Assembly: GCF_001510895.1 (NCBI RefSeq) | Contig: NZ_LPWA01000107.1 | Location: 1 to 64,000, forward strand | DNA length: 64,000 nucleotides | Direction of reading: 5' to 3' | From: Mesorhizobium loti | GTDB taxonomy: Bacteria; Pseudomonadota; Alphaproteobacteria; Rhizobiales; Rhizobiaceae | In this document: piece after piece, positions 9,111-18,880 of the stretch | How the letters are laid out: the number at the start of each line of letters is the position of its first letter | How positions within the stretch are numbered: the stretch's first letter is position 1 | Position numbers and translations under genes: made by a program | Notes under the pieces: model-generated | Told to the model about the DNA's origin: nothing | What the model saw: only the letters and a program-made list of their open reading frames with translations | Databases searched by the model: none

Positions 9111-10145
9111 TCAATCCCACGGGAAGGGATAGTTGAGGCCACCGTCCTTCCACAGAGCGTTCAGGCCGCGTTCGACCTTGAGCGGGCTGTCCTTGCCGAG
9201 ATTGCGGTCCCAGATCTGGGCGTAGTTGCCCATCTGCTTGATGACGTTGTAGACCCATTTGTCGTCCAGCCCGAGCGGCTTGCCGAAGCCCGGTTCCTCG
9301 CCCAATACCCGCTTTATCTCCGGACTGCCCGAAGCGAGCTTCTCATCGATATTCTCCGACGTGATGCCATTGGCTTCGGCCCAGAACAGGGCATTGAGCG
9401 TCCAGCGCACGATGTCGAACAACTGGTCGTCACCGCGGGCGACCGCGACGCCGTTGGGTTCGGCGGCATTGCCGACCTTGATGATGTCGTAGTCGTCGGG
9501 ATTCTTGGCTACGGACGCCCGCTGCCCGGCGGCCGCTGTGCCATCGGTGACATAGGAGTCGCAGCGGCCGCCGAAGAACGCGTCGCGCGCTTGAATGGTC
9601 GAGTCATAGTAGACCTTCTTCATCGCGATTCCGAACTGGTCCTCGGTCTCCTCGATTGCTTTCTCCGTCAAGCTGCCTCCGCCCTGCAGGCAGACGGTCT
9701 TTCCATCGAGCATTTTAGGCTCGGTAATGCTGTCGGCCTTTCGGACAAGGAGGCCGTCAGTATCATAAAGATTGATCCAGACGAACCGCACAGTCGTATC
9801 GCGGCTGTAGGTGATCGTTGATGTGCGGGACAGGATGTCGATCTCGCCGGTTTGCAGCGCCGGAAGACGCTGACCGGCGTTGAGCGGCACGTAACGGATC
9901 TTGTCCTTGTCGCCGAGAATGGCGACCGCGAAGGTACGGCAAATATCGGAGTCGAAGCCGCGATAGTAGCCCTTCTCGTCAGGTCGGGAGAGGCCCGGCA
10001 CACCCTGACTGGCGCTGCAGCTGACGTAGCCGCGCTCCTTGATCTTGTTGACGACTGCCTGCGCGTCAGCGTCGCCGAGTCCGGCGGTGACGCCGGCCAG
10101 CCCTATCGCAACGCCAGTGAGCCATTTCAAACCGTTACCCGTCAT
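9111..10145 (-). CDS. aapJ: Periplasmic amino-acid-binding protein (AapJ type)
   Basis: 344 residues with a cleavable signal (VAIGLAGVTAGLGDADAQA). The mature part is a type II solute-binding fold (VNKIKERGYVSCSASQGVPG; GFDSDICRTFAVAILGD; VCLQGGGSLTEK), as in AapJ/BztA proteins. I prefer the second ATG at 10145, because AAGGGG lies 7 nt before it but only 1 nt before the first ATG at 10151. It delivers substrate to AapQM. The gene is 34 nt downstream of a Cys/Met-family PLP enzyme, which hints at sulfur amino acids as substrate. Confidence 0.88.
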   Translation of the reverse strand: MTGNGLKWLTGVAIGLAGVTAGLGDADAQAVVNKIKERGYVSCSASQGVPGLSRPDEKGYYRGFDSDICRTFAVAILGDKDKIRYVPLNAGQRLPALQTGEIDILSRTSTITYSRDTTVRFVWINLYDTDGLLVRKADSITEPKMLDGKTVCLQGGGSLTEKAIEETEDQFGIAMKKVYYDSTIQARDAFFGGRCDSYVTDGTAAAGQRASVAKNPDDYDIIKVGNAAEPNGVAVARGDDQLFDIVRWTLNALFWAEANGITSENIDEKLASGSPEIKRVLGEEPGFGKPLGLDDKWVYNVIKQMGNYAQIWDRNLGKDSPLKVERGLNALWKDGGLNYPFPWD

Positions 10146-10179
10146 GTTCATTCCCCTTGTCGTTGAAGTTGTTGTCATT

Positions 10180-11388
10180 CTACGTGCTGGTGTCGGCCAT
10201 GGCGGTCCCGTCCTGCCGGCTTTCTGCAAACAGTTCGAAGGCCTGAGAAAGATCGGCTAGAAGATCGTCGAGCGCCTCGAGGCCGATCGATAGACGCCAG
10301 ACTGGTCCAGGCCTCAGCCAGCCGAGGCCGGTGCGACCCTTCCGGGGATCGCTGACGGCGATCAGCGAATGTACGCCACCCCAGCTCGCGCCAAGCCTGA
10401 ACAGGCGGAAGTGGCGCAGGACCTCGGATTGCGTCTCCGCCAGGTCTGGCCGCAACACCAACGAGAACACACCCGCCGAGCCTGTAAAGTCGCGTTTCCA
10501 GACCGCATGGCCAGGATGAGTTGCCACGCTTGGATGCAGTATCTGCGCGACTTCCGACCGTCTCGACAGCCAGGACATGACCTCCCGCGCCGTGGCTTCG
10601 GCATGGCGCATGCGCACTGGCATCGTCATCAGGCCGCGCTCGCATAGCGCGCAATCTTCCGGCGAGACGCCGTAGCCCAGGAATCGCGCCGTGTCCTTCA
10701 GGCGCCGAAACAGGGCTTCGTCGTGCACAGCTACCGAGCCCATCAGAAGGTCGCCATGGCCGCCTGCATGCTTTGAGAGCGCCTGCATCGACATGTCGAC
10801 GCCACGGGCGAGCGGCTTGAAATACAGGTGCGAAGCCCAGGTATTGTCGGCTGCGACGAGTGCGCCAGCCTCGTGAGCCGCAGTCACGACCTGCGGCACG
10901 TCCTGCACTTCGAAAGTGGCCGAGCCGGGCGATTCCACCCAAACCAGCCGCGTGCGGCGATCGATCAGTTCCGCGATGCCCCCGTCGAGCCTTGGGTTGT
11001 AGAGAGTGGCCTCGATGCCGAGCTGGGCGAGGAAACGACCGACCATATCGCGCGCCGGGCCGTAGAGCGTCTCAGGTATCAAAACGCGCTCGCCACCGCG
11101 GCAGGCAGTCATGGTTGCCAGCGTTATGGCTGCCATGCCTGACGGCACGACGAGAGCGCGTGACCCACCTTCCAGTTTCGCGATGTGGTCTTCCAACTGG
11201 CGACTGGTCGGCGTGCCATAGAGCCCGTAGCTGAAGCCGTCGTAAAGACGATCGATGCGACGCTCGAATGACTCCAGATCGTCGAACACAACCGTCGAGG
11301 CGCGCTCGACCGCCATCGCCATCGCTTGGAATGGCTCCGCAGAGCGCTTGGGAGGATGCACATGTGAGGTGTCGTCGCTCAGGGTCAT
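10180..11388 (-). CDS. metC: Cys/Met-metabolism PLP enzyme, cystathionine beta-lyase-like
   Basis: 402 residues of the cystathionine gamma-synthase/beta-lyase fold. The PLP Lys lies in SMQALSKHAGGHGDLLMG; the Tyr/Arg phosphate site (YGLYGTPTSRQLEDHI) and the Asp that contacts the pyridine nitrogen (VAADNTWAS) are present. Such enzymes cleave C-S bonds of cystathionine, cystine or related thioethers. Its place at the head of an aap operon suggests use of an imported sulfur amino acid as S, N or C source. The metC symbol is by similarity; beta- and gamma-lyases cannot be told apart here. The ribosome site before 11388 is poor. Confidence 0.82.
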   Translation of the reverse strand: MTLSDDTSHVHPPKRSAEPFQAMAMAVERASTVVFDDLESFERRIDRLYDGFSYGLYGTPTSRQLEDHIAKLEGGSRALVVPSGMAAITLATMTACRGGERVLIPETLYGPARDMVGRFLAQLGIEATLYNPRLDGGIAELIDRRTRLVWVESPGSATFEVQDVPQVVTAAHEAGALVAADNTWASHLYFKPLARGVDMSMQALSKHAGGHGDLLMGSVAVHDEALFRRLKDTARFLGYGVSPEDCALCERGLMTMPVRMRHAEATAREVMSWLSRRSEVAQILHPSVATHPGHAVWKRDFTGSAGVFSLVLRPDLAETQSEVLRHFRLFRLGASWGGVHSLIAVSDPRKGRTGLGWLRPGPVWRLSIGLEALDDLLADLSQAFELFAESRQDGTAMADTST

Positions 11389-11467
11389 GAAGTGACGTTA
11401 GCCAGCCGACCCATTGCCATCTATGGCCGAGGCGATAAAGTCCATGCGTTTTTGATATGGGCTACCA

Positions 11468-12374
11468 ATGAACCTGCGCGATATTGACGTCTTCAACGCG
11501 ATCATGATCGCACGCGGCGCCGGCGCGGCGGCAGCGTTGCTCGACACCCTCGCAGCCCGCTATCAGCCGGTCGCTGGCAAAGCTGGAGGCCGAACTCGGT
11601 TTCAGGCTGTTCGATCGTATTCGCGGCAGGTTGGTGCCCACACGTGAAGGTGAGTTGTTCTATGCAGAGGTGAAAGCCAACCTGGTCGGGCTCGACCGGC
11701 TTAAGCTCCGCGCGGCCCAGATCAAGGAGGTCGGCACCGGAACCATCCGCATCGCCAGCCTGTCGGCGCTCGGACACGGCCTGGTGCCGCGGGCTATCGT
11801 GGCCTTCTCCCGCCGTCATCCGCAGGTCCGTATCAGCTATCAGGTTCGCACCTCCAATGTCGTGCGCGACTTGGTGGCTTCCGGCAGTTTCGACATCGGG
11901 CTCGCGGCGGACGAGGTCGACACGAGCGGTGTGCTTCACAGCGTCTTTACCACTCCGCGCGCCGTGTGCGTGATGCCGAAGAACCATCGACTGGCGCGAA
12001 AGCCCATCATTACGCCGAGCGATCTCGCCGACGAACCGTTCCTCGCATTGTCGCCCGAAGACACGGCGCGACTTGCGATGGACAAAATTCTGGCCGCAAA
12101 CGGCGTGCGACCGCGAATATTGGTCGAGACCCCCTATGGCCTGACGATCGCTATCCTCGCAGCGAAGGGCATGGGGGTCGGCTTGGTCAATTCCTCCGTC
12201 ATTGCCGACCGCATGATCGAAGGTATCGTCGCCAGGCCGTTCGAGCCGGCCGTCTATTTTCGCGCACTGATCCTGCGTCCGCCCGACGGCATCAATTCGA
12301 CCCTCATCTCCGAGTTCACCGCTGAACTCTATAACGCGCGCAACGCGCTATCGAGCGAAGTTCACGAAAGATGA
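11468..12374 (+). pseudogene. LysR-family regulator of the aap/PLP operon, frameshifted in the HTH
   Basis: Read from ATG 11468 the protein begins MNLRDIDVFNAIM. An extra C in the CCC run at about 11547-11549 breaks the frame within the helix-turn-helix; skipping it restores SQPAISRSLAKLEAELGFRL and the rest of a normal LysR protein of 301 residues with the effector-binding domain intact. It faces the PLP-enzyme operon across about 80 bp, the usual arrangement for a LysR regulator and its target. Either the gene is dead, leaving the operon unregulated, or the base is a sequencing error. A shorter product lacking the HTH could start near 11631. Confidence 0.8.
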
Positions 12375-12631
12375 CCTACGTCCTCGCCTGGGTCATTGTT
12401 GAGGCAAGAAATCGAAGCACAAGTCGACTTGCTGAACAGCGCAACACCGCTGAGGCCTTTTGCCGCGACGTTGGCCATCGAATGGGCCTCTCTGCGGGAA
12501 AAGCAAGCCGTTCAACTTTGGGAGGCTCGGCGTCTTCACCTGTTGATTCTCCGGCAAGCGAGCCGACTTTCTTGACGATGTCCCGGGGGGTGCCCATGTG
12601 ACCGGCGTTATCGAGCATGAGGATCGCAAGC
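12375..12631. other. Intergenic, no supported gene
   Basis: About 257 bases between the LysR gene and the zinc-ribbon gene. Short open frames on both strands show no recognisable motif. A GAGGA ribosome site for the next gene lies at its end. Confidence 0.4.
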
Positions 12632-12915
12632 ATGAAGTGTCCAAATGATAATCGTGATCTCGTGATGTCAGAGCGTCAGGGTATCGAGATCGACTATTGC
12701 CCGGAATGCCGCGGCGTCTGGCTAGACCGCGGGGAACTCGACAAGATTATCGAGCGCTCTACCGGTTCCGAGCCGGCCCGGGCAGACGACCCCGACACAC
12801 GATACAGGGTGGTGCAGGATAGCGCGATCATCATAACGACCGCTACGGGAAACACGACGTCAAGCACGGCAGGAAGAGAAGGTCTCTGCTTGGCGATCTC
12901 TTTGATTTCGACTAG
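12632..12915 (+). pseudogene. Zinc-ribbon (zf-TFIIB type) small protein, frameshifted
   Basis: The first 45 residues (MKCPNDNRDLVMSERQGIE, then YCPECRGVWLDRGELDKII) form the CxxC...CxxC zinc ribbon of the zf-TFIIB small-protein family. After about 12800 the family's charged linker and the terminal motif (GRKRRSLLGDLFDFD, stop at 12913-12915) continue in another frame, so a 1-nt deletion or 2-nt insertion lies near 12810-12832. GAGGA lies 8 nt before the ATG. The role of the family is unknown. Without repair the frame runs on to 13165 with a nonsense tail. Confidence 0.75.
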
Positions 12916-13183
12916 CAGCCCGGCTGGGGCATGCGTCGCCGCCCACAGGACGAGCAAGTCCTCCAGGTGCAATTGCGGGTCGCCATTGCGTGAGCCATTT
13001 GTATCCGTCTTGGCACTCCGCCGCGACGTGGGCAGAAACCGTTGGAGAACGCTGTTTCGTGGCGTCAGCCCGGCGCTTGGCTGTCGACAAGGACAGCTGC
13101 CTTGCGGACGTTTTCAGCGAATGCTGCCGACGGCAGTGCTGCATGAAGGCCTACTGCAAGCATGAGGGTCAGCGCGGCACGTT
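12916..13183. other. Intergenic, one Cys-rich open frame of doubtful reality
   Basis: A 65-codon plus-strand frame at 12990-13187 encodes a Cys-rich tail (CCRRQCCMKAYCKHEG) but has no convincing ribosome site and no family I recognise. It ends opposite the stop of the L,D-transpeptidase gene. I do not call it a gene. Confidence 0.3.
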
Positions 13184-14188
13184 CTAATCGCCCGGGAGGT
13201 GCGGATCGGCCAATGCCGCATCTGGGCGGCTGATAGGCACCGAAGTCAGTGAGGTTTGTTTTGCCAGTGCCTTCTCGCCGCTGCGTTTAAGCAGCTTGCG
13301 GAAACTTGGATGCATGCCTCCATCCGCGTAGGCATGAGCCATCGAAACACGGCCACTCGATGCAAGACCTGTTTCGGCGACCTGATCCGACTGCATGCGC
13401 GCGGCGACTTTAGGATCTGGCTGGTTCACGGCAGGCGGGCACGCAGCCAGAACATTGCTGGGCTCACCACCTTCGAACTCGGTATCGAACACGTAGCGGC
13501 CGTCGCAATAAGACACCTTGGGCTGGTGCCGGGTCACCTCGAATATGTCGTATCCGCGCTTAAGGTCGGTCCAGAAGGAAAAGTTCGGATCGTTTCGGTT
13601 TTCAACCATGTTGCGAGGCGTCATTCGGAACGGAAACGCCTGCACCTGGAATGACTCCTGCCCGGCCTTGATGGCTTCGCGGGCAACGGCGTAGATCTCC
13701 GCAACCCCTTCATCTGTGAGCGCATAGCACCCAGACGAGGAGCATGCTCCATGCACCATCAGAGCCTCGCCCGAATAGCCGAGCGCTGCTTCAAGCTTGT
13801 TTGGGTAGCCCAAATTGAAGGAGAGATAGTATTGCGAATTCGGATTCAGCATCCCGGCGCTCACGGTGTAGAAACCCTCGGGAGCTTGCCGGTCGCCAAT
13901 CCGTTTCTTGGGGCCAAGCTGTCCAGACCAGCGGCACATCGGGTAGGTCTTCAGCAGGGCGAACTTACCGCTTCGGTCACGCTTCCAGATTTCCAACTCG
14001 CTTTCTTGCTTGAATATCCTGACGAGGATCGGAGCGGATGGCGACATGGACTTGCGCGACATGTCGGCGAGCAATGCCGCGGGTACAGGCCGGGTCCCTT
14101 TGCCCTCGACTTCCAGAACGCTGGACACGCAGCCCTCTAGGACAAACGCCAGCGCCACGATCCATCCAATTCTGAAGGCATTGAGCAT
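13184..14188 (-). CDS. Lipoprotein L,D-transpeptidase (YafK-like, YkuD fold)
   Basis: 334 residues from the ATG at 14188, chosen because it gives a clean lipoprotein signal (WIVALAFVLEGC, lipobox LEGC). The YkuD catalytic motif is present as MVHGACSSSGCYALTD, with the nucleophilic Cys and the His upstream. Family members form or cleave L,D crosslinks in peptidoglycan, or attach proteins to it, on the periplasmic side. A C-terminal tail of about 100 residues is poorly structured. It is convergent with the small genes to its left. No frameshift. Confidence 0.85.
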   Translation of the reverse strand: MLNAFRIGWIVALAFVLEGCVSSVLEVEGKGTRPVPAALLADMSRKSMSPSAPILVRIFKQESELEIWKRDRSGKFALLKTYPMCRWSGQLGPKKRIGDRQAPEGFYTVSAGMLNPNSQYYLSFNLGYPNKLEAALGYSGEALMVHGACSSSGCYALTDEGVAEIYAVAREAIKAGQESFQVQAFPFRMTPRNMVENRNDPNFSFWTDLKRGYDIFEVTRHQPKVSYCDGRYVFDTEFEGGEPSNVLAACPPAVNQPDPKVAARMQSDQVAETGLASSGRVSMAHAYADGGMHPSFRKLLKRSGEKALAKQTSLTSVPISRPDAALADPHLPGD

Positions 14189-14322
14189 TCTCGGAATCCA
14201 TATTTTGGCAGTGTGGCTGCCCGTCCGAAGCCACGCCCAGTGTCCACCTATCATAGTTAAGAACAGATTGCCGCTGTCTTGTAGCGGCCGGCGAAGAACA
14301 GGACCGATGGCAGCGCAGCCTC

Positions 14323-15201
14323 TTAAGCCGCCGCCTTCTTCTCGGCGCCGCCTGTGTTCATCGTGCTCTGCTCGACGGCGTCGATCGTCGGGCGCTCATA
14401 GGAGGAGATGGTCTTGCGGCCGAACTCGATCGCGACCTGCGGCAAGGCGCCGTTCATGTAGGCGAGCAGCGTCTGCTTGACGATGATGTAGAGGCGGTTC
14501 TTCTTCTCGCGCACGGTCTTGATCTTGGTGGCGACCGGACCGACCACGGCGTAGGAGAGGAAAATGCCGAGGAAGGTTCCGACGAGTGCGGCGCCGATCA
14601 GACCGCCGAGGATTTCCGGCGACTGGTCGAGCGCGCCCATCGCCTTCACCACGCCGAGCACGGCGGCGACGATGCCGAGCGCCGGCAGGCCGTCGCCGAC
14701 CGCGACCATCGCGTGATAGGCCTTCAGCTTGTCGGTGCGGATCGTCTGAATCTCCTCGTCCATCAGCGCCTCGATCTCATGCGAGCGTGCGTTGCCGATA
14801 ATGATGATGCGGCAATAGTCGCAGATGAAATGCGTCAGATCGTGGTTCTTCAGGACGGTCGGGAACGCCTGGAAGATGGCGGACTCTTCGGGATTGTCGA
14901 TATGCGCCTCGACCTCGCTGCGCGACTTCGAGCGCAATTCGCGCATCAGGCTGTGCAGCACTCCCAGCGTCTCGAGATAATCGCGTTCCTTCGGCACCGC
15001 CTGCTTGAAGGCTTCGAGAATGCCCTTGCCGGTGTCCTTGACCGTCTTCATCGGATTGGCGACGAGGAAGGTGCCGAGCGCCGCGCCGCAGATGACCACC
15101 GCTTCCCATGGCTGCAGCAGCACGCGTAGGTGTCCGCCCATGGCCATGAAGCCGCCGAGAACGCAGCCAAGCGTCACCACAAGTCCGATCAGAATACCCA
15201 T
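14323..15201 (-). CDS. motA: Flagellar stator subunit MotA
   Basis: 292 residues with four membrane segments ([78 protein letters not shown]) and the large cytoplasmic loop between segments 2 and 3, as in alphaproteobacterial MotA. It forms the proton channel with MotB and drives flagellar rotation. No motB or other flagellar gene is nearby: both neighbours are cell-envelope enzymes. In rhizobia motA normally sits in a flagellar cluster, so this may be an extra or displaced copy. The reading frame is intact. Confidence 0.93.
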   Translation of the reverse strand: MGILIGLVVTLGCVLGGFMAMGGHLRVLLQPWEAVVICGAALGTFLVANPMKTVKDTGKGILEAFKQAVPKERDYLETLGVLHSLMRELRSKSRSEVEAHIDNPEESAIFQAFPTVLKNHDLTHFICDYCRIIIIGNARSHEIEALMDEEIQTIRTDKLKAYHAMVAVGDGLPALGIVAAVLGVVKAMGALDQSPEILGGLIGAALVGTFLGIFLSYAVVGPVATKIKTVREKKNRLYIIVKQTLLAYMNGALPQVAIEFGRKTISSYERPTIDAVEQSTMNTGGAEKKAAA

Positions 15202-15706
15202 CGCTGCCTCTCTTATGCAGAGCTTGGGTACCCTATGCGGACCGCCTTGCCTGAAGCTTGCGATTACGTCCCAATGTGGGTCTTGGCGGAGCTGCCATGC
15301 CTTACCTCGGAACTGGGTTTAACTCAGGTTCGCTTTCGCAGAGGTCATGGTGCGCCAGAGCGCGGATTGCGTAGCAATCCTCTATTTAGGCCCCGTCGCA
15401 GCCAGTTGAGATTCGTTGAAGTTCATTTTCCGATCGAAGCAGCTTAGCGATTTTTGCCCGCAGCTCTTGAGCTGCTGCTCGGCGATTTTATCCGCCTGAT
15501 CGCAACGGCGCTCCGGGTGCGCGCTCAGCCAGATCAACTGGCGTTCCGATCGGAAGGAGCCCTGAGCCTCTATCCGGGCGGCGCCAGCAACAGCGGCTCA
15601 GTACGATGCTGATCTGCTCAAAGGCGATCAGGTGCCCCGCAAGTCGGAGCGATCGCCGCCGCGGATTTGTCCATAAGCCGCGACGACGATTCTGACGAAA
15701 TCCCGT
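15202..15706. other. Non-coding stretch upstream of motA
   Basis: About 505 bases with no supported gene. It contains a perfect inverted repeat GGATTGC-GTA-GCAATCC at 15364-15380, which could form a hairpin or be a protein-binding site. It probably also holds the motA promoter. Nothing else stands out. Confidence 0.4.
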
Positions 15707-16633
15707 CTACATGCCCTCACCGGGAGAAACGGCCGCCATTCCACCCCTGATGTCGGCTACCCTGGGCATTCCTGCCTTGGCGCCGTGGATCCACGCCTGG
15801 TCGGTGCTAAAGGAATACAACGGTTGATAGTCCGGGAGTTCGCTATCTTTCAGGACGATGTTGCTCAGATTGTCGAGAATGAAAGCCCCTTCGGAAGTGC
15901 GGATTGCAAGCACCGCGTGAAAGAAGCCTCTTTTCCGATCTTGGAGGACGACGAGCGACATGTCGCTCGCTGGAACGTCGGCACTGAGCAAGGCCGTCAT
16001 TTTGAGTATTGCAAAATCCTCGCAATCGCCGGCTCGTCGTTCGAGAACCTCTGATGGCTTTGCCCAATAATCGACATTGTGATAGACCGCGTTGTCCGTC
16101 TTGTAGGCAATCATGCGGTTTATGGTGCTGTTGACGAAGGAAAGCTTCTCTTCGAGACCCTTTCTCCTGGCGATCTCCACCATGTTGGAATAGGAGCTGC
16201 CTCGGCGGCTGCAATCGTCGTGGTCTGAACATTCCACGATGGCCCGATAGATAGATGCCCACCGGGTAGCGACTGGGAAACTACGCATCGATAGGGCTAC
16301 TGATCTGAATACTCCTGGACTGATCGCCGCCGTTTTTGTCGCATCCACGGCTGTATTGATCTGAGTAGCTCCTGCGAGCGACGTGACATTTTCAATGGCC
16401 GGTTTATTCGGGACAAATCCGTAGGTCGAAGGAGGCTGCCAGGGCCTGAGCCTGCGCAACGATACTCCACCGAGGCTGGATGGCTGCTGGATGTCCGCAA
16501 GGCCCAGATAATCGGACCCTTCGAGCTTGGTGCTGGGGGCAGCGAAGGTTGCTGCCGTGGATGTGAACAAAGCAATTGCGAGGATTAGCCCCGGTATACT
16601 CTTCGCATTTGGAGTAGTTTTTTGCTTTTTCAT
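15707..16633 (-). CDS. Periplasmic transglutaminase-like cysteine protease (BTLCP family)
   Basis: 308 residues with a signal peptide (IPGLILAIALFTSTAATFAA). The bacterial transglutaminase-like cysteine protease core carries Cys in ERRAGDCEDFAILK, His in FFHAVLAIR and Asp in FILDNLSN, the expected triad. Some relatives (LapG type) cleave adhesins under c-di-GMP control, but this copy has no lapD-like partner nearby, so the substrate is unknown. It stands alone on the minus strand, reading toward motA across a 505-bp gap. Confidence 0.82.
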   Translation of the reverse strand: MKKQKTTPNAKSIPGLILAIALFTSTAATFAAPSTKLEGSDYLGLADIQQPSSLGGVSLRRLRPWQPPSTYGFVPNKPAIENVTSLAGATQINTAVDATKTAAISPGVFRSVALSMRSFPVATRWASIYRAIVECSDHDDCSRRGSSYSNMVEIARRKGLEEKLSFVNSTINRMIAYKTDNAVYHNVDYWAKPSEVLERRAGDCEDFAILKMTALLSADVPASDMSLVVLQDRKRGFFHAVLAIRTSEGAFILDNLSNIVLKDSELPDYQPLYSFSTDQAWIHGAKAGMPRVADIRGGMAAVSPGEGM

Positions 16634-16874
16634 TTGCGCCCACCGTTTAGCTGTGGACGCTATCAGCCTTGCATCAAGTTATTGAAAATAAAGGTGGATA
16701 ATTCTCCCGCAATTTAGTTCGTACAATTTTAAACAAGGAGGTGACGGGTTATGAGGGCGCAGAACGCATATCGGGAGCCCGAACCTTTCGTAGCAGCCCG
16801 CTTCTTCTGCCCGACCTGTTGAAGCGGGAGCGGCCGTGTGCTGACGGCCGCTCCCATGTCGCAGCATCTTTCGA

Positions 16875-17447
16875 TTGGAGGAAACACACGCGACACATGA
16901 TTGTACATCCTCTAGCCACTTTAGGTGCAAGGAGGATTTCCGGAGGGCCTACCGGAACAAGGATAATGTCCCCAAAGGCCGTGCACTTGTTGTCGGCGAT
17001 GGAGCATCTGGGCGCGATATTGCGTGTGAACTCGTTGCCTCCCATGAGACCTATCTTGCTGTCGGAAAGCCAAGACGGCTCTTTCCGGAGCGCATCTTCG
17101 GGCGGACTGTTTGGTGGTGGTTGAGTTTCCCGAGTCCGATGCGGGTCAGGACAGAAAGCTTTATCGGCCGCCATATGCGGCGGGCCAATCCCTTTCCAAA
17201 TCGAGGTCGGGCGTTGGCGACGCTGAGGGATAAAGGCGTGCGGGTCGTGCCCGGTCTCACCAGCGCGAATGGACACGTCGCATCCTTCAGCGACGGGAGC
17301 AGCATAGAGGTCGATGCGGTCGTACGGGCGGCCGGCTACGATGAAGACTTCGGCTGGCTTCGCGTGCCGGTAACCGTCGACAAGCGGGCAAAATCCTTGG
17401 ACACGGAAGGCATCTCACCTGTTCCGGGCTTCTACTCAGAGGCTTAG
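16875..17447 (+). pseudogene. Flavin-containing monooxygenase, internal fragment
   Basis: About 190 residues match the middle and end of FMO/CzcO-like flavoproteins: an NADP-binding Rossmann motif (ALVVGDGASGRDIACEL), the following strand-helix region, and the late motif VDAVVRAAGYDEDFGWL. The N-terminal FAD-binding GxGxxG and the C-terminus are missing, and the frame ends against the ccdA fragment at 17447. It is a remnant and should not be active. Confidence 0.7.
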
Positions 17448-17624
17448 CAGGCCGGTCGAGAGCCTTTCGGATCGACCGACCCTCAAATTCGAAGCGCCTC
17501 CCGAGTTGCCGGCAATGAACGACACGTATCCGGGCACAAGCGGCAATACGCAAGGCGACAGGAACGAAACTGCTCCGGCCGCAACGGCAGTCATGATGCC
17601 AATGTTCGAAATCTCGAGGGCCAT
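17436..17624 (-). pseudogene. ccdA: 5' fragment of a ccdA-like cytochrome c biogenesis gene
   Basis: From an ATG at 17624 the frame encodes MALEISNIGIMTAVAAGAV and then SFLSPCVLPLVPGYVSFIAG, the first membrane segment of CcdA with its redox Cys. Homology stops near 17465 (GNSGGAS), where the sequence meets the FMO fragment. A second ccdA remnant (middle part) is at 51500-51775. CcdA passes electrons across the membrane to periplasmic thioredoxin-like proteins; this piece cannot. Confidence 0.75.
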
Positions 17625-17750
17625 TCGGGCGCAATGTTTCTCCTGAACGGCCTGGCAGGTCAACCCTGCGTCGGCCATCTCGCCGCAATATAGCTATAGC
17701 TAATTATCAATGCCTATGCTATTGAGACCCTCGATTGTGGGAAGGCGACG

Positions 17751-18880
17751 ATGAGCGAGACAAAGTCCTGGCTGAAGCATAGCCTCGACAGGCGACTGCT
17801 GCTTGCGGGCGGATTGGCGGCGGCGGGAGGCAGTGTCGTTGCCGCGACGGGAGCCCGTGGACAGGTCGGCCAGGCTACCCACGACATGACGGCTATGGCT
17901 GCAACGGAAAATCCTCCCGCGCATCTGATGGCCCATGGCGCGATGGTCACGGTCGGCGAGGTCGACGACGCCCGCAACGGATTCGATCCGTCAAGCTGCT
18001 CAGCGATTGGGATACCGGAACGGTGTCCACGTTGCCGGATGGTCGAACCCTTCGCACCTTCGAGATCTTGGCCGAGGACAAAGAGATTGAGATCGCGCCG
18101 GGCATCATGTTCCCAGCGTGGACGTACAATGGCCGTGTGCCGGGACCTTCGCTACGGGCAACCGAAGGCGAGCGGCTGCGGATCGTCTTCACCAACAACG
18201 GATCACATCCGCATTCTATGCATTTCCACGGCATCCACGCCGCCCGCATGGACGGCGTTCCGGGTGCCGGCTTGATCGGACCGGGCGAGGAGTTTGTCTA
18301 CGAGTTCGACGCCAAGCCGTTCGGCTGTCATCTTTATCACTGCCACGCATTGCCGCTGAAGCGGCATATCCACAAAGGGATGTACGGCGCCTTCATCATC
18401 GATCCCGATCCGGCCCGTCACCCGGAATACGAGGCAGTTGCCCGCTCGCGTCTTCTTGGTAGCGCTGAGAACGCCGGCTGGCAGGAATTCGTCATGGTGA
18501 TGAACGCCTTCGATACCAATTTCGACAATGAGAACGAGGTCTATGCCGTCAACACGGTGGCCCACGCCTACGCGAAGAAGCCAATTCGTATCCTCAAGGA
18601 CAAGCCGGTCCGCATCTATCTGGTCAATGTCGTCGAGTTCGATCCGATCAATTCCTTCCATCTGCACGCCAATTTCTTCGACTACTACAACCAAGGCACG
18701 ACTCTGACGCCGACGCTGAAGACCGTCGACCTGATCACCCAATGCCAGGCCGAGCGCGGCATCCTTGAGTTCCATTTCAGGGACCACGAGCCGGGGCTCT
18801 ACATGTTCCATCCCCACCAGTCGGAGTTTACCGAGTTGGGTTGGGTCGGCATGTTCGACGTTGTGGAGGCTGTGTCGTGA
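17751..18880 (+). pseudogene. Two-domain multicopper oxidase, Tat-exported, one frameshift
   Basis: A twin-arginine signal (DRRLLLAGGLAAAGGS) starts the protein at 17751. A single missing base near 17990 breaks the frame; joined, it is 376 residues. Copper ligands are visible: HSMHFHG, the type 1 site HCHALPLKRHIHKGM in domain 1, FHLHANFF, and MFHPHQSEF near the end. The type 1 copper in domain 1 resembles two-domain laccases and nitrite reductases. The downstream half (18023-18880) stays open from an internal ATG and would lack export. Its stop overlaps the next gene's GTG, so both are translationally coupled. Confidence 0.82.

Noticed and set aside
12990..13187. Small Cys-rich ORF
   Set aside because: No ribosome site or recognised family, and it is convergent with and overlaps the end of another gene.
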